Source: REDI01 sp038123735
GTDB taxonomy: Bacteria; Myxococcota_A; UBA796; GCA-2862545
NCBI GenBank assembly: GCA_038123735.1
Contig: JAYPAP010000105.1
Span: forward strand, 1 to 13,736
Direction: 5' to 3'
Length of the DNA: 13,736 bases
Shown: one piece after another, positions 1 to 7,000 of the stretch
Layout of the letters: each line of letters opens with the position of its first letter
Numbering within the stretch: the first letter of the stretch is position 1
Program-made: the position numbers and the translations under genes
Notes under the pieces: model-generated
What the model was told of the DNA's origin: nothing
Database searches by the model: none
The model's input: the letters and a program-made list of their open reading frames with translations, nothing else

Positions 1-170
1 CGGTCGAAGATGGCATCGTGCAGCACCTCCTCGTCGCGAGCGAGGCCATCGCGGAGACCACCAATGTGTGGCTACCGATGGCGGATGACGAATTCGTAAC
101 CGTCGACCATGCCATGAACTTTCGGCGAGGGACGCTGGGGATCCCCTACACCCCGCCACCAGCCCCCTGA
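1..170 (+). CDS. C-terminal end of an unrecognised protein (partial)
   Basis: An open frame runs from the window edge (first complete codon at position 3) to a TGA at 168-170 and gives 55 residues ending in PYTPPPAP. The next gene starts 52 bp downstream on the same strand behind its own Shine-Dalgarno sequence, so this is probably the preceding gene of the same operon. The visible part is soluble-looking, with no membrane segment and a proline-rich end. The TTNVWLP and VDHAMNF stretches could belong to an enzyme fold, but I do not recognise the family and assign no function. Coding status is inferred from the open frame, the good stop position and the spacing to the next gene. Confidence 0.55.
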   Translation, partial: VEDGIVQHLLVASEAIAETTNVWLPMADDEFVTVDHAMNFRRGTLGIPYTPPPAP

Positions 171-212
171 CCGGCGGTGCAATCCCGTCGGGATCGGCTA
201 CATCGCAGCCTC

Positions 213-217
213 TGGAG
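213..217 (+). promoter_or_regulatory. Shine-Dalgarno sequence of the leuB-like gene
   Basis: GGAGG lies 5 bases before a GTG at 223. It fixes the start of the dehydrogenase at a codon that lies upstream of the glycine-rich PGDGIG motif, giving an N-terminus of normal length for the family. Confidence 0.75.
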
Positions 218-222
218 GCGGT

Positions 223-1325
223 GTGGCGCATCGGATCGCGGTAGTTCCTGGTGATGGCATCGGCAAAGAGGTGGTTGCTCCGGCAGTCGAGGTGTTGCAG
301 GTCGCCGCGCAGCAGCAGGGCGTTNNNNNNNNNNGAGGTGGTTCCGGCCGCCCTTCAAGTGGTGAACCACCTGGCGAGTGAGCAGGGCATCGCGCTCGAG
401 CTCGTAGACTTTGACCTCGGCGCAGACCGGTACTTGGCCGACGGCACGACCATGCCGAAAGAAGTGATGCAAGCCTGGGGATCAGAGTTTGATGCTATCT
501 TGCTCGGCGCGCTCGGCGACCCGCGTGTCAAGAGTAATATCCATGCGCGAGACATCCTGCTCGGCGCCCGCTTTGAGCTCGACCTGTTCATCAACCTACG
601 TCCAGTTCGCCTCCTCGATCCGCGATACACGCCCCTCAAGGACAAGTCAGCGGACGATATCGACTTCGTAGTCTTTCGCGAGAACACCGAAGGCCTGTAT
701 ACCGGCATCGGTGGGCAATTTAAGCGAGACANNNNNNNNNNCTGAGATGAATACGCGCAAAGGAGTCGAGCGGATCATTCGGGCAGCATTTGCCTTCGCG
801 GCAAGACACAACCGTCCGAGCGTCTGCATGTCTGACAAGTCCAATGCGATGCGGCACGGACACGACCTATGGCAGCGTGTATTTAAGGAAGTAGCCGCTG
901 AATACCCTGCCATCACCGCTCGCCATTTGTATGTGGATGCGCTGTGCATGGAGATGGTCCGAAAGCCGGAGCAGTTCGATGTGATCGTCACCAACAACCT
1001 GTTCGGCGACATCGTGACGGACCTCGGAGCCCAGATCCAAGGTGGCATCGGCCTCGCCGCCAGCGGCAACCTACACCCCGGTAAAGTCGGACTCTTCGAG
1101 CCAGTTCATGGCAGCGCGCCCGATATTGCCGGAAAAGGTATCGCGAACCCTCTTGCCGCCATCCTGTCCGGTGGCATGATGCTGACGCACCTCGGGTACC
1201 CGGCCCTGGAACAACGGATCCAGCACGCCGTCCAAGGTGCCCTCACGGCTGGTCAGGTCACTCGGGAGCTCGGCGGAACGCTGAACACCGCCGATACGAC
1301 CCAGGCTGTCATCGACCGACTCTGA
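223..1325 (+). CDS. leuB: 3-isopropylmalate dehydrogenase-type beta-decarboxylating dehydrogenase
   Basis: This belongs to the isocitrate/isopropylmalate dehydrogenase family, NAD(P)- and divalent-metal-dependent enzymes that oxidise and decarboxylate 2-hydroxy-3-carboxy acids. The GTG start follows GGAGG. Visible motifs in order are VVPGDGIGKEVV at the N-terminus, LDLFINLRPVRLL (substrate arginines), FRENTEGLYTGIGG, a DKSNAM segment with the catalytic lysine, VDALCMEMV, TNNLFGDIVTDLGA with the metal-binding aspartates, and FEPVHGSAPDIAGKGIANP near the C-terminus. Two N runs (325-334 and 732-741) break the frame, so the sequence is read in three frames. About 350 residues are expected once the joins are resolved. 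The ENTEG motif is shared with homoisocitrate, tartrate and isocitrate dehydrogenases, so the family is certain but the substrate is not. The LeuA-like synthase two genes downstream favours leucine biosynthesis. Confidence 0.75.
325..334. other. Assembly gap (10 N) inside the leuB-like gene
   Basis: The gap changes the reading frame. The nine bases GAGGTGGTT occur both at 268-276 and directly after the gap at 335-343. The residues on the two sides (EVVAPAVEVLQ before, EVVPAALQVV after) look like two versions of the same helix, so the join probably overlaps or joins divergent copies rather than spanning missing DNA. Confidence 0.9.
732..741. other. Assembly gap (10 N) inside the leuB-like gene
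   Basis: The gap falls between GGQFKRD and EMNTRKGVERI. Relatives normally have about eight or nine residues here, so I infer that some 25-30 bases are really missing and that the frame change is an artefact of the fixed-length gap. Confidence 0.9.
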
Positions 1326-1349
1326 ATCAATACGCTCTTAGGAGGCACT

Positions 1350-2546
1350 GTGAACCTCGATATTCGTCCCCGTGAAGTCGTTATTCTATCCGGCGTTCGT
1401 ACGGCATTCGGCACCATGGGCGGCACGCTCAAGAAGATGAATGCAACCGACTTGGGTGTGGCTAGCGCAGGCCCCGCCATCGAACGCGCAGGCATCACCC
1501 CCGAAGATGTAGACCATGTGATCTACGGCAACGTCCTTCAGACCGCCAACGATGCGATCTACATGGCGCGCCACATCGGTCTTCGTAGCGGCGTTCCTCA
1601 AGATGTGCCCGCCCTCACCCTCAACCGACTGTGCGGAAGTGGCTTCCAGGTTGTCGTCTCAGCAGCGGAACAGATCCTGACCGGCCAGGCCAATGTGGTC
1701 CTCTGCGGCGGCACCGAGTCCATGAGCCAAGCCCCCCACGTCATCCACGGCTTGCGGGATGGCGCACGCTTCGGAAAGGCGCCGGAGACTCAAGACCTCC
1801 TGTGGGAGTGCCTGACCGATACTTTCTCCGGGCTCCCCATGGCGATGACGGCAGAAAACCTCGGCGACAAGTACGAAGTCTCCCGCGAAGATGCAGACGC
1901 GTACGCTGCCCAAAGCCAGGCCCGGTGGCAAGCCGCACATGAGGCCGGCAAGTTCGCCGACGAGATCGCCCCCATCACCATCAAGACTCGCAAGGGCGAG
2001 ATCGTATTTGATACTGATGAGCATCCCCGGCCCTCCAGCGCCGAGAGCCTCGGTAAGCTCCGCCCGGTATTCAAGAAAGATGGCCTGGTAACTGCAGGCA
2101 ACGCGTCTGGCATCGGCGACGGTGCGGCATCCCTCGTGGTTGCCGATGCGGCCTGGGCTGCTGAACGTGGGCTCAAGCCCATCGCCAAGCTGGTCGGCTG
2201 GGGTGTAAGCGGCTGTGACCCCAACATTATGGGCATTGGCCCTGCACCTGCAGCGCGCAAGGCCTTCGCAATGACCGGGCTCAGCATGGACGACATGGAC
2301 CTTGTCGAGGTGAATGAGGCCTTCAGTCCGCAAGTTGTGGCGGTTGAACGAGAGCTCGGTATCGACCGAGACAAGCTGAACGTCAACGGCGGCGCTGTCC
2401 CCATGACTCACCCCCTGGCGGCCTCGGGTGCCCGGATCACCGCCACGATCATCCATGAGCTGCGCCGGCGCAACGGCAAGTACGGCATGGCCAGCGCCTG
2501 CATCGGTGGCGGCCAAGGTATCGCTGTCATCGTCGAGGCGATGTAG
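1350..2546 (+). CDS. Acetyl-CoA acetyltransferase (thiolase)
   Basis: The protein has 398 residues, the usual length for a type II thiolase. These enzymes catalyse the reversible Claisen condensation of two acyl-CoAs, or thiolytic cleavage of a 3-oxoacyl-CoA, in the cytoplasm. The GTG start follows AGGAGG at 1340-1345, only 24 bases after the leuB-like stop. The catalytic set is complete: nucleophile Cys95 in NRLCGSGFQ, NEAF at 322-325, His354 in THPLAASGAR, and Cys384 in CIGGGQG. The histidine motif reads THPLA where most relatives have GHPLG, a mild variation. It is co-directional with and tightly spaced to the genes on either side, so probably cotranscribed. Thiolases are not part of the standard leucine pathway, so its role here is unclear; fatty acid, acetoacetyl-CoA or polyhydroxyalkanoate metabolism are all possible. 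Family identity is certain, chain-length preference unknown. Confidence 0.93.
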   Translation: MNLDIRPREVVILSGVRTAFGTMGGTLKKMNATDLGVASAGPAIERAGITPEDVDHVIYGNVLQTANDAIYMARHIGLRSGVPQDVPALTLNRLCGSGFQVVVSAAEQILTGQANVVLCGGTESMSQAPHVIHGLRDGARFGKAPETQDLLWECLTDTFSGLPMAMTAENLGDKYEVSREDADAYAAQSQARWQAAHEAGKFADEIAPITIKTRKGEIVFDTDEHPRPSSAESLGKLRPVFKKDGLVTAGNASGIGDGAASLVVADAAWAAERGLKPIAKLVGWGVSGCDPNIMGIGPAPAARKAFAMTGLSMDDMDLVEVNEAFSPQVVAVERELGIDRDKLNVNGGAVPMTHPLAASGARITATIIHELRRRNGKYGMASACIGGGQGIAVIVEAM

Positions 2547-2577
2547 GAGCGGTTACACCGACTCCGTGGAGGTCTGA

Positions 2578-3822
2578 ATGGACGAGAGTGGTCTGATCTA
2601 CGACTGGAACGTGAGCGAGGAAGCCCCTGCTGCACGCACGGTCGAGCTCCATGATGAGACCATTCGCGATGGGATCCAGTGCCCATCCGTCAAAGACCCC
2701 ACCATCGACGAGAAGCTGGCGCACCTGCGGTTTATTGACCAGCTGGGCATCGCCTCCTGCGACCTCGCACTCCCCGGAGCCGGCGCCCGTGCAACCGAAG
2801 ACTGCCAGCGCATGGTGGAGATGATTCGGGACGAGAAGCTCTCGGTGCGCGCTGCGGCCGCAGGTCGTACCCACCCCAATGACATTCAGCCTATCGTAGA
2901 GATCAGCCAAAATACCGGGGTTCCGGTTGAGGCCATGATGTTCCTCGGCACCTCGCCGATCCGTTTGTATGCCGAAGGATGGGACCAGCAGCGACTCGAG
3001 GACCTCACCCGGAGTTCGGTGAAGATGGCTGTCGAAGGCGGGATTCCCGCCACATTCGTCACCGAAGACACCGTTCGGACACCACCGGAGACCCTTCGCC
3101 GTCTCTTCGAAGCGGCGGTCGAGGAAGGCGCAGACCGGATCGTGCTGTGCGACACCTGCGGCCACTCCACACCAGAAGGTGCATATAACCTTATTAAATG
3201 GACAGACGCTCTCTTGCGTAAGCATGGGGCACGAGACCGGGTTCGGGTCGACTGGCACGGACACAGCGACCGCGGCCTCGCCCTGGCAAACACGCTGCAC
3301 GCCATCGAAGCGGGCGCCGACCGCGTACACGGCACCATACTCGGGGTCGGCGAACGGGTGGGCAATACCGCATTGGACCAGTTGTTGGTCAACCTCAAGC
3401 TCATGGGCCGTTGGGATGGCGACCTTCAGGCGCTCGCTCCCCTATGCGACTTGATCAGCGCAGCGACCGAGGTGCCCATCCCCGTCAACTACCCTGTCTT
3501 TGGGAGCGACGCGTTTCGCACGGGAACCGGCGTACACGCCGCCGCCGTCATCAAAGCGCACAAAAAGGGCGATGACTGGCTCGCTGACCGCATCTACTCC
3601 GGCGTGCCAGCCGCCTGGTTCGGTCGTAAACAAATCATTGAGATCGGCCATCAATCTGGACTCTCCAACGTGAAGTATTGGCTCGCTGAGCACGGAATCG
3701 CCGAAGATGATGCCATCGTTCATGCCGTGTTCGAGAAGGCCAAGTCCGGCAGCGAGTTGTTGAGCACCGAGGAGATCTTTGCGGTGATCCGCGCGGTCAA
3801 CCCGGACGCCCTTCCCGCGTAG
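2578..3822 (+). CDS. HMGL-like aldolase: 2-isopropylmalate/homocitrate synthase type, no regulatory domain
   Basis: The protein has 414 residues and starts at an ATG five bases after GGAGG (2568-2572), 31 bases after the thiolase stop. It is a TIM-barrel enzyme of the DRE-TIM family, which condenses acetyl-CoA with a 2-oxoacid or runs the reverse cleavage. Visible catalytic elements are HDETIRDG (Arg30-Asp31), the metal-binding HGH at 227-229, GERVGNT with the Asn263 ligand, and a FRTGTGVH segment at 313-320 that resembles the post-barrel lid of isopropylmalate and homocitrate synthases rather than HMG-CoA lyase. The roughly 130-residue leucine-binding regulatory domain of standard LeuA (about 510-520 residues) is absent. 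With a LeuB-like enzyme in the same operon, the best guess is isopropylmalate synthase. Homocitrate or citramalate synthase cannot be excluded from sequence alone. Confidence 0.8.
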   Translation: MDESGLIYDWNVSEEAPAARTVELHDETIRDGIQCPSVKDPTIDEKLAHLRFIDQLGIASCDLALPGAGARATEDCQRMVEMIRDEKLSVRAAAAGRTHPNDIQPIVEISQNTGVPVEAMMFLGTSPIRLYAEGWDQQRLEDLTRSSVKMAVEGGIPATFVTEDTVRTPPETLRRLFEAAVEEGADRIVLCDTCGHSTPEGAYNLIKWTDALLRKHGARDRVRVDWHGHSDRGLALANTLHAIEAGADRVHGTILGVGERVGNTALDQLLVNLKLMGRWDGDLQALAPLCDLISAATEVPIPVNYPVFGSDAFRTGTGVHAAAVIKAHKKGDDWLADRIYSGVPAAWFGRKQIIEIGHQSGLSNVKYWLAEHGIAEDDAIVHAVFEKAKSGSELLSTEEIFAVIRAVNPDALPA

Positions 3823-3873
3823 CTCCTCCCCGCTGTCCCTATCCGGGCCTACGCGCGTCGAGGCCGCCCGTGC

Positions 3874-3898
3874 AAATGGGGTCAGGTCAAGAGTGCAC
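3874..3898. repeat. Possible REP-like intergenic element
   Basis: The bases AAATGGGGTCAGGTC at 3874-3888 resemble, from memory, a motif often seen in dispersed elements near REP-associated transposase genes in proteobacteria. The segment is framed by a short inverted pair, GTGCA (3870-3874) and TGCAC (3894-3898). There is one copy only in this window and no transposase nearby, so the assignment is tentative. Confidence 0.25.
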
Positions 3899-3982
3899 CA
3901 CTCCATGTCAGCGCCCGCAGGGCTGACTTAGGGCCCCGAGCCATTGCGCAGTACACCCCGGCTTCGCTCCCCCCTAAACGCG

Positions 3983-4019
3983 AAGACCCCGCCGCGGCAG
4001 CGCGCCGGGGCGGGGTCTT
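3983..4019. terminator. Bidirectional intrinsic-type terminator
   Basis: An 11-bp perfect GC-rich stem (AAGACCCCGCC at 3983-3993 paired with GGCGGGGTCTT at 4009-4019) encloses a 15-base loop. It sits between the convergent stops of the HMGL-like gene (3822) and the giant protein gene (4045). The stem begins with A and ends with T in both directions, as in two-way terminators, but no long T run follows on either side. Confidence 0.65.
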
Positions 4020-4044
4020 GGTCAGGCCCGGAGGCCTCTCCGTA

Positions 4045-7000
4045 TCAGCTCTCGCGGCGGCGACGAAGACCGAGGAGACCGAGGCTCAGCAGAACCATCG
4101 CGAATCCAGTCGGTGCGTTGGTGGAGGAACATCCGCCAGCGGTGTTCGAGGCCATCGCATCGTTGCAGTTTCCGTCGACGTGGTTGGTGTCGAACATGTC
4201 GGCGAGACCATCACAGTCTGCGTCGCCGAGTCCTTCGTCACCGTCGAGGATGCCGTCGTTGTCGCTATCGCGGTCGAGGAAGTTCGCGAAGCCATCCCGG
4301 TCGAGGTCGTCCATGCCTTCCTCGAGGTCGGAGATGCCGTCGTCATCGCTGTCTTCGTCGCGGTGGTTTGGCGTACCGTCGTTATCGGTGTCCCAGTTCT
4401 CACGTGGTGAGCCGAGCTCTACGATGGTTGGGATGCCGTCGCCGTCATCGTCCGCGTCAAGCGCATCGATGACTCCGTCGCGGTCGGTGTCGGTTGCCGC
4501 ATCTGCGCTACCCACTTCCTCGCGGTCGGTGAGGCCGTCTCCGTCGGAGTCTGCCAGGTTCACATCCATGCCGAGCGCCAACTCAACCGCGTCGTCCACG
4601 CCGTCCCTGTCGGTGTCGACGCCGTCAGAGATGCCGTCGCAGTTATCGTCGAGACCGTTGTTGAGCTCCGGAGCGCCTGGGTAGACGTCGGCGTTCATGT
4701 CGTCGCAGTCCTCAACCTTGCACGGTGCGGTCACGAAGCCGTCGCCATCGAGGTCGAACATCTCCATGGATTCGCAGCCGAGGGCGGTCGCATCGTCGAT
4801 GTCCGCGGGTGGCGGAGCGGTGACGGTGTACAGCGCAGATGATTTCGCCGCACCACTGACGGTTCCGTCATTCGGGGTGATCGAGACCAGCATCTTGTCA
4901 CCAGCCGAGTAGTTCGAACCAGCGATGGTGTTGGTAGGACCTGTGCTCACCAGGATGCCGTTCTTGTACCAAGCGTACGAGTAGGTCACGGTGTCCGCAG
5001 GGTCCGGGTCACTGGACGTTTGCCCTGCAGTGAACGTCTCGTTGGTCTGGATCGCCCCACTTGGCGACGTGGCGGTGCTGGTCTACATGACGGGCGCGGT
5101 ATTCACCGCGGTAACCGCCGATGACGTGGAGGATGCTCCAGTCAGTCCCTTATCATCGGTTGGGGTAGCGGTTACGGTGATGGAATCACCCTTATCGAAG
5201 TCGCCACCGTCGAGCGTCGCATCCGTGATGGTGGTTCCGTCAACCGTCCACGAGTAGGTGTAGGTCACGGCATCACCGTCAGCATCCACAGCCACGATAG
5301 ACGCGGCGACCGTGTCCCCTTCCTTCGGCGACGTTGGGGACCTGGGGATGGAGGAGATGGGCGGTGCGGCATTACCCACCAAGGCGCCGGCGGAGGCCAC
5401 CTCGGTCCCGGTATCGGTACCGTCGGATGGTGTGGCATTACAGACCAGCGTATCGCCGCGGGTGAATGCGGAGGCTGGAAGCGCCGCCGAAGTGCCGACC
5501 ACCGTTGAGCCAACCGTCCAGCGGTAGGAGTAGGTGATGGTGTCGCCATCATCGTCGGTAGCCGTTGCTGCACAGGTGGGTGGGGTGAGCTTGGTTGGAT
5601 TCGATGGGGTGACCACCACAGCCGTGGATCCTGCAATCACCGGCGCGGTATTCACGGCCGTCGCGGTGCCCGAGTCGACGGAGTCGCCGTCTTCGTCGCC
5701 ATCGTTCGGGGTGACCTCGCAGTAGATCTCATCACCCTTCTTGAATTCGGACGAATCCAGAGTATTCGTAGTCGCGCCGGATACCTCAGTATCGTTGACG
5801 AACCACTTGTAGCTCAGGGTGATGGCATCGGAGTCATCGTCTGTCTCGGTTGCGACAGAGACGGTGACATCGTCGGTCGTCGTGGGGCTGGTGTCGCTCA
5901 GGGTGACACCACTGATCTCAGGCGCGGTATTGACCGCGGTGAGGGTGTTGGACGACAAGGATGCCGACCCACCATTGCCATCGTTGAGGGTGAGCTCAAC
6001 CTGGATGGTGTCTTCCTTCACGAAGTCCGTGCCGCCATCGACCGAGGAGGTACCTGCGACCGGCGCCGCACCGTCGATCGTCCAGCTGTACGTCTCCGTG
6101 GGCGTATCGCCATCGAGGTCGGTGAAGGTGAAGGTTGCAGTGACCGTGTCGGTGACCGTTGGGTCGGCTGGAGCGATAACCACGCTCGTGATGACCGGAT
6201 TGTAGTTGACGATCGTGATGCTGTTCGACGATGCAACCGCAGCGCCAGTGGCGGTGCCATCGGTTGGGGTCGCCGTACACTTCACCGTATCAGCCCGGTC
6301 GAAGTCTGCGCCGGTTACGGTCGCGCCGGATGCTGAAATGGCGGTGCCATTGATAGTCCACGCGTACTCGTAGCCCTCAGCATCGCCGTCATCATCAGAC
6401 CACCCCGTTGGGGTACAGGTGATGGTCGCCGCCTCGGTAGCCGGAGTGATGTCGGAGACGACAGTTACGCCGGTGATCGAAGGTGCCGAGTTGGAGATCG
6501 TGACGGACGAAGAGGTCACTTCATCACCGTCAGTGGTGCCATCGTTCGGTGTCGCTTTGACGGTGATCACTTCGTCGCGAGAGTGGTCCGCCGCGGCGAG
6601 GGTCGTGCCCGTGGCACCAGAGATCGCCGTACCATCCGCGTACCATTGATAGGTATAGGTGAAGGTGGTGTCTGCTGGATCCACATCGGTGGTTGCACCG
6701 AGGGTCAGGGTCAAGTCGGTCAGCGTGCCTGGGGAGGTCTGGTCGATCGCGACCGACGCGAGCACAGGCTTGGTGTTGACCGCAGTGACGGATGCAGTGA
6801 CCGCCGAACTGGACGCAGTCCCATCGGAGCCGGTCACCGACACCTGGATGGTATCGCCCTTGTTGAAGTTGGAGCTATCGAGGGAACTCGAAGACGCGCC
6901 AGCCACGGTAGTACCGTTGACCGACCACACATAGGTCAGCGCCACGGTATCCGCGGGGTCATCATCCTCAGCGTCTACGACAGCAGCGACAACGGTGTCG

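Noticed and set aside
5083..5085. Programmed TAG readthrough or pyrrolysine insertion in the giant gene
   Set aside because: No pyl genes or readthrough signal are visible, and the site is a repeat domain rather than an enzyme active site. A nonsense change or base error is simpler.
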